From the NCBI RefSeq assembly GCF_035046485.1, contig NC_085137.1:482106252-482170251 (forward strand): a stretch of DNA of 64,000 nt, in the 5' to 3' direction. The notes beneath the pieces are model-generated. The model worked only from the letters and a program-made list of their open reading frames with translations. It searched no databases and was not told the origin of the DNA. Of the stretch, positions 1 through 11,533 are shown piece after piece. Positions within the stretch are counted from its first letter, which is position 1, and the number at the start of each line of letters is the position of its first letter. The DNA comes from Aedes albopictus. Its lineage: Eukaryota > Arthropoda > Insecta > Diptera > Culicidae. Position numbers and translations under genes: made by a program.

Positions 1-209
1 TCATCCTCGGGTTCATCGTGGAACCCTTTTCTGGCAATGAAAATGCTACTCATCAATATTGTTCTGTCGGGAGAATATGACTTATTTTGTTTTCTTTGCG
101 TGGCGGTGAAGAGAACGACGATTGTCAACCCTGGTCTGGATCCAAGATAGATGTTCAAAATTCTATTAGCCAAATACTGCCACGCAGCGGCAAACTACCT
201 ACTAATTAT

Positions 210-1420
210 TGAATCACCAGGTTGTTCTATGGTCTATACTTTCTGAAGAGATTTGCCAAAGATAACACTTTTCTATCTGCTATGGATTCCGAGATGGAAA
301 CGTTTAAAACTTTGCCAACTAGCACCACTTAGCAGCAAAATCACCAATTTATTTTTTTATCGCCAGAATGCTCTTAACTTCCTGAAGAACTTTGCCGAAG
401 ACGACACTTTTCTATCTACTCCGGTTCCCGAGACAGAGAAGTTTAAAATTTTACTTGACAACTAGCGCCTCCTGGCGGTGAAATCACAAAATAATAGTCA
501 ATTCACTAGATAGCGCTTGACTTCCTGAAGAACTTTGCCGAAGACGACACTCTTCTATCTGCTCTGGATCACGAGCTAGAGAAGTTTGAAACTATACTTG
601 ACAACTAGCGCCACCTAGCGGCGAAATCACCAACTAAATGTTTAATCATCAGATAACTCTTGACTTGCTGAAAAACTTTGCCGAAGATGAATCTTTTCTA
701 TCTGCTTTGGATCCCGAGATAGCGGAGTTTGAAGTTTGACTTGACAACGAGTGCCACCTAGCGGCGAAATCCTCAACTTATTGTTGAATCACTAGATTGT
801 TCTTGACTTCCTGAAGAACTTTGCCGAAGACGGCCCTCTTCTATCTGCTCTGGATCGCGAGCCAGAGAAGTTTAAAATTTTACTTGACAACTAGCGTCAC
901 CTAGCGGCGAAATCACAAACTAAATGTTAATTCATTAGATAGCTCTTGACTTGCTGAAGAACTTTGCCGAAGACGGTACTTTTCTATCTGCTCTGGATCC
1001 CGAGATAGAGAAGTGTGAAACTTTACTTGACAACTAGTGCCACCTAGCGGCGAAATCACAAACTTATTGTTGAATCATTAGATAGCTCTTGACTTCTAGA
1101 AGAACTTTGTCGAAGACGACCCTTTTCTATCTGCTCTGGATCGCGAGCTAGAGAAGTTTGAAACTTCGCTTGACAGCTAGCGCCACCTAGCGGCGTAATC
1201 ACCAACTAATTGGTGAATCACCAGATTGTTCTTGACCTACTGAACAACTTTGCCGAAGACAGAATTGTTCCAAATCAAGTAGATCTTGAGATATCGCATG
1301 TGATAACTTATGAATGCTTCTACTGGCGAGTGAACATATGCAACTACTTCTACATAGCGCCTCTATCGGCCAAATTGCCAACTAATTGGATGTTAGTTCG
1401 CATTGTGTGGTAGATCTATT
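210..1420. repeat. Tandem satellite-like array, 143-bp period, about 8 units
   Basis: Eight units can be phased on the motif tttgccgaag (or a variant). It falls near 252, 391, 534, 677, 820, 963, 1106 and 1249, so the last seven steps are 143 bp with no drift. Each unit also carries 'tctgctctggatc', 'gagaagtttgaaac' and 'agcgccacctagcggcgaaatcac'-like blocks. Divergence is mostly substitutions, which is why the phase holds. There is no coding signal. This is direct sequence observation; calling it satellite-like is inference. Confidence 0.9.
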
Positions 1421-1559
1421 CTAGTACTACAATTTTGCCAAAGAAAGTATGGTGCTATCTTGTAATACTCCTGAGATATTCGCTCACACCCCCAATTAGG
1501 CGAAATCCCACAAGCTCTGGGATTCCTACAACACGGATTCCTACTGCACGTCCGAACCA

Positions 1560-1965
1560 ACCGTGTAGTAGGAGTCTAGACTGTATTGCGTTCGTCACTG
1601 CATAGTCCGTGGCCCAGGCAACAAATTTGTCGAAGACACCAACTACTTAAATTATCACGTTATTGAGATACAGACATATATGTTTGTACTTTTGCATCCA
1701 GTTTGTATGCACACTAGCGCCACCTATCGGTTGAATTCCTACTTACTTGGTTCGTCACTGGATAGCCCGTGACCCAGCCAACAACTTTGTCGAAGACACC
1801 ACACACTTAAATTATCACGTTTTTGAGATACACGCATATACGTTGCATGCAGTTTGTATACACACTAGCGCCGCCTAGCGATGGATTTGCCAATGATTTA
1901 GTTCATCACTGGACAGCTCTTGACCATGCTAACAACTTTGCCGAAGATACCAAGAGTTTATAAAG
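1560..1965. repeat. Diverged higher-period relatives of the 143-bp array
   Basis: Three further units share the 'acaactttgtcgaagacacc' block at about 1621, 1781 and 1932 and the 'agcgccacctatcgg' block. The spacing is looser (160 and 151 bp) and the unit contains a new 'cttaaattatcacgtt..gagata' segment. They look like an older or separately evolved branch of the same tandem family. 1420-1560 and 1965-2600 hold no recognisable gene. Confidence 0.7.
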
Positions 1966-2599
1966 TAATATCGCAATAATATTTACAATCCCAACTATCC
2001 CATATTTATAAGGTACTTGCGTCTCCATCCAGCAGCGGGTGGTGACGCCGCAGATGGCTGTTACCACCCTCTTCAACACGAAAAACGTGCAGTGATGCCA
2101 ATTAAAGAAGTTAGAAATCATGCGAATAAAATGTCCGTTGTTTCGAAATTTAATAACGCCCTTATCTGAAGTGCAACTAAAAAGTTGTCTTCTAACAAAA
2201 TGTTCACTAATATATGCACTAAATCTTCAGGGGGGGAGCGGATTTTTAAAGTTGCTTTAAAATGCCTTTTTCTTCAAAAGTTTGAAAAGTTGGATTTCCT
2301 CATACTGAAAAATTAGAATTCCCATATAAAACTTCAAGTCGATTGCGGACTAGCTTACCGATTTTTTAGATTTTTTAAATTTTGCAGGGCTTCATTTGGG
2401 TCCATTTGCAACCATTTGTGACTATTCGGGATTGTGTATTCGCAATTTCGCAAAAATCGACACGGCCTACTGTGGCAGTCCATTACCATGGAGCACCTTT
2501 TCTTCTCCCTCTGGTAAATGATGAATAGGCTCGTGTTCATGGCGATGGCACAAATTTTCCAAATAGAGGAGAACGTGCCTCTTGAGCCGACCTACTGGT

Positions 2600-2890
2600 A
2601 CCTGATACCTAAATGAGTTCAAATTGGCTGATGACGTTGTTCTCCCAGCTCAACGATGCTCTGATATGCAGAGCAAGCTTGATGATCACGGCAATCGTTC
2701 CTCAGTGGCAGGTCTTACTATCAACGTCAACAAAACCAAATCGTTGGATGTAAACACGGTCAACCCTTCCAGCTCTACGGTAGCTGGGCAATCAGTGGAG
2801 AATGTTGACAGCTTCCAATATCTTGGTAGCCAAATGGCAGCCGATGGCGGCACCAAGATCGGCATAGGTGCACGGATCAAGTAGGCGAGG
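2600..2890 (+). pseudogene. RTE-like LINE reverse transcriptase fragment (3' part)
   Basis: The translation of about 86 codons from 2624 shows the end of a LINE reverse transcriptase: an LADD-like box degraded to 'MADDVV', then a 'GLTINVNKTKSL' thumb motif and an 'FQYLGS' block. A stop (tag) interrupts the frame at 2881, where related copies would have Lys, and homology then stops against an R1 element. The piece is therefore a dead fragment truncated at both ends. It appears to be the same family as the pieces at 7.2-8.7 kb. The clade assignment is from memory of mosquito LINEs and is tentative. Confidence 0.7.
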
Positions 2891-4365
2891 GCTGCTGGTG
2901 TTCGCCGCTGCAAAAGCCGCGCTCAAGACCGAGATAAGAGCAAGCAAAAAGGCCTGCTTTGAAGGTCTCTGTCAGAGTGCCAATACGAACCCGTGGGGTG
3001 ACGCCTACAGGGTCGTTATGGCCAAGACGAGAGGTGTGATGGCTCCTACAGAGCAATCTCCAGAGATGTTGGAGGGGATCATTGGAGGACTTTTTCCGCG
3101 TCATGATCCTAGTCCTTGGCCTCCTTTCGTAGGACAGCCGGAGACTGGGGCTGGCGATGAGGAGAGGGTCACCGATGTGGAACTTGCGGGGATAGCTAAG
3201 TCCCTTAGCGTAGGTAAGGCCCCAGGTCCGGACGGAGTTCCGAACCTGGCCTTAAATGTAGCTATTGCAGAGGCTCCCGAGATGTTCAGGTCTGCTATGC
3301 AGAAATGCCTGGACGAGGGAGTTTTCCCAGAATCTTGGAAGAGGCAGAGCCTGGTACTATTGCCAAAAGCGGGGAAACCACCCGGAGACCCGTCGGCATA
3401 TAGACCAATATGTTTGATTGACACGGCGGGGAAGGTGCTCGAAAAGATCATCCTCAATAGAATGTTGAGGTTCACCGAGGGCGAAAATGGTCTTTCGAGT
3501 AACCAGTACGGCTTACGGAAGGGGAAGTCCACCGTAGACGCTATCTTGTCGGTTACAAAAACCGCCGAGAGAGCACTCGAGCCTAAGAGGAGGGGAATTC
3601 GCTTTTGCGCAGTAGTGACTCTGGATGTTAGGAATGCGTTTAATAGCGCCAGCTGGTCTGCTATTGCCGATGCGCTCTTGCGTCTGGGGATACCGGAGTA
3701 CCTGTACAAGATTCTCGGAAGTTACTTTCAGAATCGTGTACTAGTCTACGACACGGAGGTGGGTCGGAAGTGCTTACAGGCTTATGTGCCTGAGGGTTGC
3801 GAGCGCGTACCGTACCGTGTCACACGACGCTCTCTGCGTCATTACTGGTATGGTGCCTATCAGCATTCTTATCAGTGAGGACATGGAGTGCTTCGGAATG
3901 CGCGGCACAAGAGGCATACGCAGGACTGTCAGGATGGCCTCTATGGTCAAATGGCAGCGCGCGTGGGACAGTTCCACCAAAGGAAGGTGGACCCATAGGT
4001 TGATACCGAGGGTAGATAGTTGGATTACCAGGCGCCATGGGGAAGTTACATTCCACCTGACACAGGTCCTTACAGGTCATGGATGCTTCCGACAGTATCT
4101 ACACCGTTTCGGGCATGCGGATTCTCCCGAATTCCCAGTGTGCAATGGTTTAGAGGAAACGGCGGAACACGTTTTGTTCGTGTGCCCGCGTTTTCGCACA
4201 ATGCGTGTCCGCATGCTTGCCACATGCGGGGAGGACACATACCCGGACAACTTGGTCCAGAGGATGTGTAGGGATGAGTTTGGCTGGAACGCCGTTTCAA
4301 CGGCTATCACCCCTATCGTCTGGGAGCTACAGAGGAGGTGGCGCGTGGACTCGGAGAGTGGCTAG
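2890..4365 (+). pseudogene. R1-clade LINE pol, internally deleted and frameshifted
   Basis: The frame from about 2890 to 3775 reads as the linker and fingers/palm of an R1-type reverse transcriptase. Visible motifs are 'NPWGDAYRVVMAKTRG', 'GKAPGPDGVPN', 'AYRPICLIDTAGKVLE' and the motif-A block 'VTLDVRNAFNSASW'. A second frame (3784-4365) then carries the R1 C-terminus: 'RTVSHDALCVI', 'GRWTHRLIPRVDSWI' and a zinc-finger-like C-x2-C-x8-H-x4-C block near 4136-4180. The catalytic YADD box and the rest of the thumb are missing between them, so a deletion lies at about 3775. The 5' end (gag, endonuclease) is absent, and the piece begins abruptly against an RTE-like fragment. It cannot make a working enzyme. 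R1 elements normally target 28S rDNA; no rDNA is seen here, so this is a dispersed copy. Confidence 0.85.
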
Positions 4366-5008
4366 TCCAGCTGCAGTACAAGAGGTGGTCCAGGGGTTCG
4401 GAGTCGGCTTCGTAGGTCATACCGGTGCCCTGCGGTCGAGATCGACCCTTACAGCGATTATGTGGCCGCGGAGAGGAAGTCCCGGTAGTGGTGCTGTCGT
4501 GGCGTCAGTCTACTGGGTTGTGAGCCCGCGGTTGGAAAGGGGTCCCCGGCAAGGGTCGGGGTAGGTGAGACCCTGCTGTCTGCAACCTACGGATGCATCT
4601 GATAGGGCCTGAAGGGTAGTGATACCCTTCCTTTGCGGGCAGGTCAGATCGGGTTGCATGTGGGCATCAGTTCTTGATGTCCGCTCAGCAGTAGGGCGCG
4701 GGCGGGGTTGACCCTGCCCGCCTTCCGAGGACAAAGGGAGTGGCGAGGACCACTCGGGAAACTGGCTAAGCGCCAGCATGCTACCGTGATGGACTCTCCA
4801 AAGCGCGTCATCGATGTTCGTTGCTGCTAGGCTACGGCAGCTAACCTTGTGGGTGCGATGTGCACTAGCCCCTCTCTGAAGCAATACCTTCTTGGTGGTT
4901 CCGGAGAGACGTAGGGTTTGGCGACCATAGGAATGGTTTAGTGGGTACGAGGAGAGAGTAGTCCTGGCTTTTACTTTTGTTGTAGAAGACGGCCTCAGAC
5001 CTACACTA
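4366..5008 (+). mobile_element. R1-type LINE 3' untranslated tail
   Basis: This GC-rich stretch follows the R1 C-terminal frame directly and has no open frame with conserved motifs. Its composition contrasts sharply with the AT-rich DNA that follows. It ends against the CCCAAGTAAC element at 5009. That it is the 3' UTR of the R1 copy is inferred from position and continuity of base composition. Confidence 0.55.
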
Positions 5009-6134
5009 CCCAAGTAACAATCAGCATGCCTTGAAGGTTTATTCATGTTTTATCCTGGTTTTATACGAGCATGTCAGAAGGCTAGTTGTTCTAAACTAGT
5101 TTTATGTGGTATTTTTTTACTTTGAACCTTTTGCGTTCCATAAAACTATCATATAACTTCTGCTATAAACATCTTTAGTTAAAGACTTGCAAGTAGACAT
5201 GAATTGGTTTTATCACTTATTATACACCATTTCAATAAAACTTGCATTTGCGGTTGTTGTCGGAGAGGTTTTTTTTGTAAACAAATACACAAAGCTGTGA
5301 GGCAATGCATAAAACCAACAAAAGATTTCGTGACCGTAACATAAACCAAAAAAATGCTGTGGTAAAACCGCTAGTTCTATCATGAGCTCAGTTATGACTA
5401 CCTCAGGAGGGTTAGCCCTATTGGAGGAATCATCAGGAACACAGAGTTTTATCAGAAAAATATGTCGCCTAGCCGGGATAATTCATGTAAATACAGAAAA
5501 ATTTCTACTCAATTTTATGATTTAACGTACAGCTTAAGTCAAATTAAACCATACAACACGTTTCCGTCATTTTATTTTGTCAGAAAAATTACATAATGTC
5601 TTTTAAACTCCGCTGTATTGAAAAAACCTTTTTTGCACCCAATTCCACCGAGTAAATTAAATGCATCTAACTTCCAAATTATGCATAGTTTGTGTGGCGC
5701 ACTTAGTTTTTGTCATTATCACAGTCATATTCACCACACATTTTCCGTGGCATGTCTCCTGACACGTATTAAATAGGAAAACAAATCTGAATTCCATATC
5801 TGCATCTTTCCAATTGATGGCTGGATAAACAACCAAGCATATTTTTTTCTGACGATCGAACATTGAGAGTGAAAAATAATCAAAACAATTATTTGACAAG
5901 TCAGAAGATGGTTTTATTTAGAAGATTGATAAAACTATGATACAACCCGAAATCCTAAGCCAGTTTGCATACGAAGTCCTGTAGACCCTAATAAGACTGG
6001 GCCAACTAGCCAGAACGTGGGCTTATTGAGGCATACAAGAACTCGAGAGCATTTTCAAGTCGGCATCAATGGTTTTATGTTTAGGATTTTTGAATCGCTA
6101 AAAAACTTTGATAAAATTAAAATTGTTACTTGGG
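5009..6134. mobile_element. 1.1-kb MITE, CCCAAGTAAC family, TSD TA
   Basis: The element begins CCCAAGTAACAAT and ends with the inverse ATTGTTACTTGGG, so the terminal inverted repeats are 13 bp. It is flanked by TA on both sides (5007-5008 and 6135-6136). The interior is AT-rich with no transposase-like frame. Three other paired copies of this family occur in the window (12.1, 33.7 and 53.9 kb). Confidence 0.75.
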
Positions 6135-6309
6135 TACCCTAACCTTCTGTTAGGGTCTGTTGAGCAGATTATCCCCCTATGGTTTAGAAGGAAAAAAAAG
6201 GACTGCTTTTGCGAGTTTAAGAATGTATGGAAAAATAATCAGATTAGTTGACGCACCAAAATCCAAATTTTCAATTCGAACGTAAAGTGAAGAAGACACT
6301 AGTATATAT

Positions 6310-7146
6310 CTAAACGAAATACGTTTGTTCTACATATGGTGTAATAAAAGTTTGCTTCTGTTAAACGTTAAAAAATGTAATTCTATCACCTTTAGTAGAA
6401 AAAGGGACCAGCATATAACTAGTGTGACCTTAGGGGATCAAATCGTTGAACGATGTGAAAGAGTTAGAGACTTAGGTGTGATCTTAGATACTAAAATGAG
6501 TTTTATCGATCATTACAATACAATAATTCATAAAGCTACCAACATGCTGGGGTTCATAAAGCGATTTAGTATCAACTTTAACGATCCATACACTATCAAA
6601 ACATTGTACATTTCTTATGTGAGATCGATTCTTGAATATTGTAGTATTGTTTGGTCCCCATTTATGAAAACTCATGAAGAACGCATAGAATCGGTGCAGA
6701 AGAAATTTTTGCTATTTGCTCTACGTAAACTGAGATGGACAACTTTTCCACTTCCTTCTTATGAATCACGTTGTATGCTAATAAACATACAAACTTTAAA
6801 GGAACGTCGTGAATATGCTATGATAACATTTGTAAATGACATTGTTTCGCAACGTGTAGATTGCAGAAATCTGCTATTCTGTTTAAATTTTTATACTCCG
6901 ACTCGACAATTAAGAAATCGAAACATATTTGCGGTCAGTCATCATCGTACAAATTATGCGAAATTCAGCCCAATCAATAGAATGATGTTAATTTACAATA
7001 AGCATTACGAATCTATCGACTTGACCATGTCTCGCGTAAAGTTAAAACAATATTTCAACTCTGTACGATACAATAGAATATAGAACAAATTATGTATGTA
7101 TGTAGTCTACAAACGGTTGACGAAATAAATAAATAAATAAATAAAT
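6310..7146 (+). pseudogene. Jockey/CR1-like LINE, 5'-truncated copy with TAAA tail
   Basis: An intact 252-codon frame (6325-7083) gives the distal end of a non-LTR reverse transcriptase. It contains an 'LLLNVKKCNSITFSRK' block, then 'VRDLGVILDTKMSF', 'LGFIKRF', 'KTLYISYVRSILEYCSIVW' and 'RIESVQKKFLLFALR'. These are thumb-domain motifs; the catalytic FADD box lies upstream and is missing, as expected for a 5'-truncated insertion. The stop is followed within 45 bp by an (AAAT)n run at 7122-7146, the usual tail of such elements. The open frame suggests a fairly recent insertion. Clade could be jockey, CR1 or a related group. Confidence 0.8.
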
Positions 7147-7209
7147 CTGTGCTGCTATACACCAGTGAAACCTGGTGTGTATCAGCGGTGAATACTCAAC
7201 GGCTGCAAT

Positions 7210-7525
7210 AGATACCTGTGGCATATAATTCGTGCATGGTGACTTCACAATTGGATCTCCATCGTGAAGCTCCATCGTCGATGTCATCAAAAGCCGATAG
7301 CGCCAGAAATTCTGGAGCGAAAGTGGTGGTGGGTCGGCCACAAACGCAGGGGCGAAAACGAAATCTGCAAACAAGCGTTAGACTGGAACCCAGCAGGACA
7401 TCGCAGCAGAAGCAGATCCAGAGGCTCATGGCGGCGCAGCCTCAACACAAAAATAAAGGAAGTCGACATAAATTTGACCTTGCCGTTGCCATAGATTAAG
7501 GCGATGGCAGGCAATCGCTCAGGAT
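7210..7525 (+). pseudogene. RTE-like LINE, C-terminal end fragment
   Basis: Frames over this interval read the LINE tail 'ICKQALDWNPAGHRSR', followed by 'GSWRRSLN' and 'IKEVDIN'. It has frameshifts and no domain upstream. It abuts an oppositely oriented endonuclease-region fragment of what looks like the same family, so the two pieces sit tail-to-body in inverted orientation. Confidence 0.65.
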
Positions 7526-8660
7526 GACCCAGCGTTTCAACTGGTCAGCTGGGTCGGTCAGTAACTGTTCAGACGTGTCTATCACGGGCATCGTAGCATT
7601 CATCTCAGTTCCACTAGGGCGACGTGAAACATCGTAGAGGAGACGGATGTCGCCGGTGTTTGCGACTTGCTCGCCTTCGCCGGCTAGGCAGTCCGCCCAC
7701 GCTCTTTTGTTCCGTCTACATGAGCGTTTCACTTCCTTCTCGAGAGACGAATAGAGCTGACCAGCTACGGCTTTGGCTCCTCGTGTTTTCGCTCGCTCTA
7801 TCGCGGCTCTATACACCAGGTATCATCTATGATCCACTGCTTTCTCCGGGTGCGTATATCACCCAAATTATTCTCGCCGGTGGCGATGAAGACGTTCTTG
7901 ATGGTGCTCCATTGATCTTCAACGCTTCCACCTTCTGGAATATCCACAGCATGGTTCTCTAGCTCCTCGACGAAGGACCTTTTCACCGCAGTGTCTTCCA
8001 GTCGGCGTATGTTGAACCGGCGCCCGATTTTATCCTCCTGTTGATGAATCCTAGCAATGCGCTGCCGGATCTCGCCGATTAAAAATTGATGGTCGGATGC
8101 AAAGTCGGCGCTACGTTTGTTCCGCACATCAAGAAGGCTCCGTCTCCATTTTCGGCTGATGCAGATGTGGTCGATTTGATTTTCCGTGACGCCACCACGG
8201 GAAACCCATGTCACTTTGTGCTCTGGTCAATGTGGAAAGAGCGATCTCCCAATCATTATTACCACATTATTTCTCCGAGACCATGGCGTCTCATGACGTG
8301 CTCATAGTCCGAGTTGTCGGGACCAACCTTCGCGTTAAAGTCGCCCATGAGAATCTTGATATCACCTTTCGGAATCATGTACACGACAGCATTCAGTTGA
8401 CTGTAAAGTTCTCTTTATCTTGCAATTCGACATCATCGGTTGGCGCGTAACGTTGGATCATATTAAGGTTTCGAACCAGTGTTATGAATCTGGCTACAAT
8501 TATCCTTTCATTAATAGGAATTTGACCCCACGCCAATCTGTGTTCTCCAAAGTTCGGCTAACGGACTTCGCTCAGTCATAGGATCTCAAGCTTCATCCGG
8601 CATGTCTCATTGGGTTGTTGTGCCAGTTTACCCTGCTGGGTTAGGGTTAATACATTCCAA
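7496..8660 (-). pseudogene. RTE-like LINE, endonuclease and linker fragment
   Basis: Read on the minus strand from about 8650, a broken frame shows an APE-type endonuclease. Motifs in order are 'ERIIVARFITLVRNLNMIQ', 'YAPTDD', 'ENFYSQLN', 'DIKILMGDFN', 'DYEHVMRRHGLGE', then 'NQIDHICISRKWRRSLLD' and 'SDHQFLIGEI'. The linker 'KQWIIDDTW' and 'GDIRLLYDVSRRPSG' follows before the copy breaks off near 7520. The catalytic Asn/Asp of the GDFN box and the SDH box are still legible. Several frameshifts and stops make this a pseudogene. Family resemblance is to the mosquito RTE-like elements often mis-annotated as craniofacial development protein. Confidence 0.8.
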
Positions 8661-10620
8661 GTTCCAATTCTTGTCCGTTGTTTCGCGCTAAGAGTCGTTG
8701 CCGTAGAATCAGTTCGTAATCATTCATTTTCGGTTACTGTAAAGGTTTTTAGGGTTTCTAAAACAGTAGGTTGTTGGTCTAAGGTCCCCTATCCACTGTG
8801 GTGGGACTGTCACCTTAGACATAGTTTCCAGTGGATGAGCATTTCATACTCAGTCGCTGGATGCCAGAACATACGCTGTTTGAGTGAACAGACGCTCGAG
8901 ACGTACCTCCTCAATCTAGCGGAGGAGGACGCTCTCCTTATCGACTCACCCAGTAGTCTATCTTATTTCTACGATTAGTAATAGCGCGGAACGAGCTCAC
9001 CAATACGTCCTTCTGTGCTTCCAGACGCCAATTCAGACATGAATTGTCTTTATCTGGAATTGTGGAACGAATAAAAAATAGAAAATCAAAGAAAACGTTC
9101 GTGAACGGCTCTGAACCAAATAACGGGAAAAAATATCTAAAATAGAGTTAATTGAAATTGACGGCAAAATTTCTTAAATTGTGCGTTCCCATGTTTTGCA
9201 GAGAACTTAAGTTTTGCATGTCAAAAAAATAATTTACATTCATCGAAAAAGTAACAAATTTGCCGAGATTGAAAAAGCAATTATTTTGAGGATACCTACA
9301 TAATCGTAAATAAGGGTTACGTACAAAAGGCTGAATGCATCAAAAGGCTGAAAGGACATAAGGCTGAAATAGTGATTCGACTAGTTTTCAAACGGCACCA
9401 GCCTAAAGGAATGAAGCTTAAGACCACTCCAACACACACTACCATCCCCTAGTTCGTGGTGTGCCAAGCTAAGTCATTTTGGGGAAACATGCTTTCGTAA
9501 CTATGTTCTGAGTCGGAAAGTTTTACGACTGTTTGACCGCAATTACAATCTCATGCTATGCAATAATCAATGCCAACATTACTATGACTGTATTTCTCAA
9601 ATGAATAGCATATATTTCAAAGAAGGGAAAATCTCTGATGATGTTGTTAGCAGCTGTAATGAGAAAAATCTTCAAAACAATGTGACTCGGAAGATCAGCC
9701 AGTGTTTAAAGAAGGAAAAATTAACTATACAAATATTATCAATAGGGACTGTCCATAAACTACGTACACTCCGATGGAGGAAGGGGAGGGGGGTATGGCC
9801 AAAGTCAAACTCAATTTCGATAATTTCGCGGCTTACATGGGAAATAGTAAAGTTCCAGTGTCTCTACTTATAAACAGATACGCGAAGAAATGAAATAAGT
9901 AGGTCCCGCTCTTTGTCTTGCACTGAACTACTTTCTTATGATAATAACTCTATTTTAAATTTGGAACTGAACAAACTAAAATAAGTAATAAAAAGAACAT
10001 CAAAAGATTGGGGTCACCCCAAAATTCTTTGCCCAAAACTACTTTTTTTTGGCGGGAGAACAAAAAAATGTTATTCAATAAATCAACTGTTAATGTCGTC
10101 GAACAACAATTTTATAGGCCATGGAAAATCATTCTGAAGTAACATCTTTTAGTTAAATAGACTATAAGAGGCTTCTTGAACCATCATAAAACAAAAAAAC
10201 CCAAATTAATCCACCTAGTGGTGATAGTGCCTTTCTCGTCGTATATGTTCTCACGATCTTTCCGTCGACGTAAGTCAAAGTGTTCCTGAATCCTGATATT
10301 TTTTAAGAAAAGTAAGCATTTTATCAAAGCCATCATTGAAATGACTTAAAACCTATTGATGGCACATAGTCCGACGTTATGTTCAACGTATAAGCAGAGC
10401 TGAATAATATCAGATTTCTCAGCACCTTCACTAACACTGGGGGCTGATCAATATCAACACGATACTAACAAGCTAAGATATAACTATTTACACAATCACA
10501 GATCACTTTGCGGTCTTCGATAAAGTTTTTTTTCTGCACATTCTAGGTTATATTTGATTGACCGTTGAAAACAAGAACGTAGTGAGTATAGTGAGACGTC
10601 TGTTTGTATGTGGGTTTAAT
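8660..10620. other. No gene seen; AT-rich repeat debris
   Basis: No frame here has conserved motifs or splice structure. 8660-9000 may be the outer part of the RTE-like copy. 9330-9375 has three 'aaggctgaa' iterations. 9751-9800 matches a MITE terminus of the 'GTCCATAAACTACGT' type followed by a G-rich run. A diverged tract begins 'ccacctagtggtgatagtgc' at about 10210. Confidence 0.5.
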
Positions 10621-11045
10621 TTGTCAAAATTTTGTTCTCTGACACATATTCATCGCATGCATTGATTTTATTTATTTTCGTAGTTCCGGCGAAGCACCAA
10701 ACACTGGTTGTGCAATCCTACCGGTAGTCTCTAATGTGGTATGAGCCTATTTTCTAGTTAACCGTTCCTCAGGTTATTTAAAAAGCCGTGATGTGATGTG
10801 TCGCATGGTAAATTTGCTTACTTTCGATGCGGTACTGGAAAAGGTTCCGGAGCACCACCGGGTCTACCAAATATAGTCTGAGACTATTTCATTGCTAACG
10901 TTCATTAGGTTTCCTACAGATCACTTTTACATTTGACCACTTCCAGTGGGACTCCCAGAACTGGTTTCGGAACTCTACCGGTTATCTAAAATATGGTCTG
11001 AAGCTATGTTCTTACGAATCCATCATCGTGTTATCAAAAAAGGGT
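10620..11045. repeat. Degenerate tandem repeat, about 115-135 bp period
   Basis: The block 'tggtctgagactatttc...gttcatcaggtt' recurs at about 10737, 10873 and 10988. Each is preceded by an 'accggttccggagcaccaccgg'-like GC patch. A single further unit lies at 13260-13350. There is no coding potential. Unit boundaries are approximate because the copies are diverged. Confidence 0.6.
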
Positions 11046-11388
11046 CTCCAGTTGACCTGGACTTCCTGGGCATAGTGTATCATTAAACTTGCCTCACAAT
11101 ATACAAATTCATGTAATGGCAGGCAAAGAAACCCCATCAATTAATAACTGTGGAAGTGCTATAAAGAACACTAAGTTGTAGAGAGGCAGGCCAAGTTCCA
11201 ATGCGAACGTCAAGTCTTAAAGAAGAAGAAATTATTACAAAAGCTGCTATTTGATGTACTGTCAAACCCCGCGTATTCATCACTCTTTATTACGACAATT
11301 TTAAATTTGTACCCGCTCATTCGACATTTTTCGAATTAAAAAAAATATCAAATGTCACAGTGTAATATACTGTAAATACGAATGATCC

Positions 11389-11533
11389 GATATTGTGGTG
11401 TTACTCACACCCGCAGCGGCTCCTCGTGCAGCTGCTTTCCAAAACCTGATCCGTTTTGTGATCAACCGCAGTGAACTTCGGAAGCCAACAATCGTAAAAG
11501 GAACAAGCTATCAATTCGTACCACCACAATATC
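11389..11533. mobile_element. Short TIR element (145 bp)
   Basis: The ends are GATATTGTGGTG and its inverse CACCACAATATC, near-perfect over about 16 bp, enclosing a GC-richer centre than the flanks. No clear target duplication can be read. A miniature DNA transposon is the simplest reading. 11045-11389 and 11533-12114 are AT-rich; the latter is full of 'gttatt' repeats, with no gene. Confidence 0.5.

Noticed and set aside
210..1420. Regularly spaced repeats that could suggest a CRISPR-like array
   Set aside because: The whole 143-bp unit repeats, with no unique spacers, in a eukaryotic genome. It is a tandem repeat.
4510..5046. 178-codon minus frame over the R1 3' tail
   Set aside because: GC-rich non-coding tail of a LINE; the frame crosses the boundary into the MITE at 5009.
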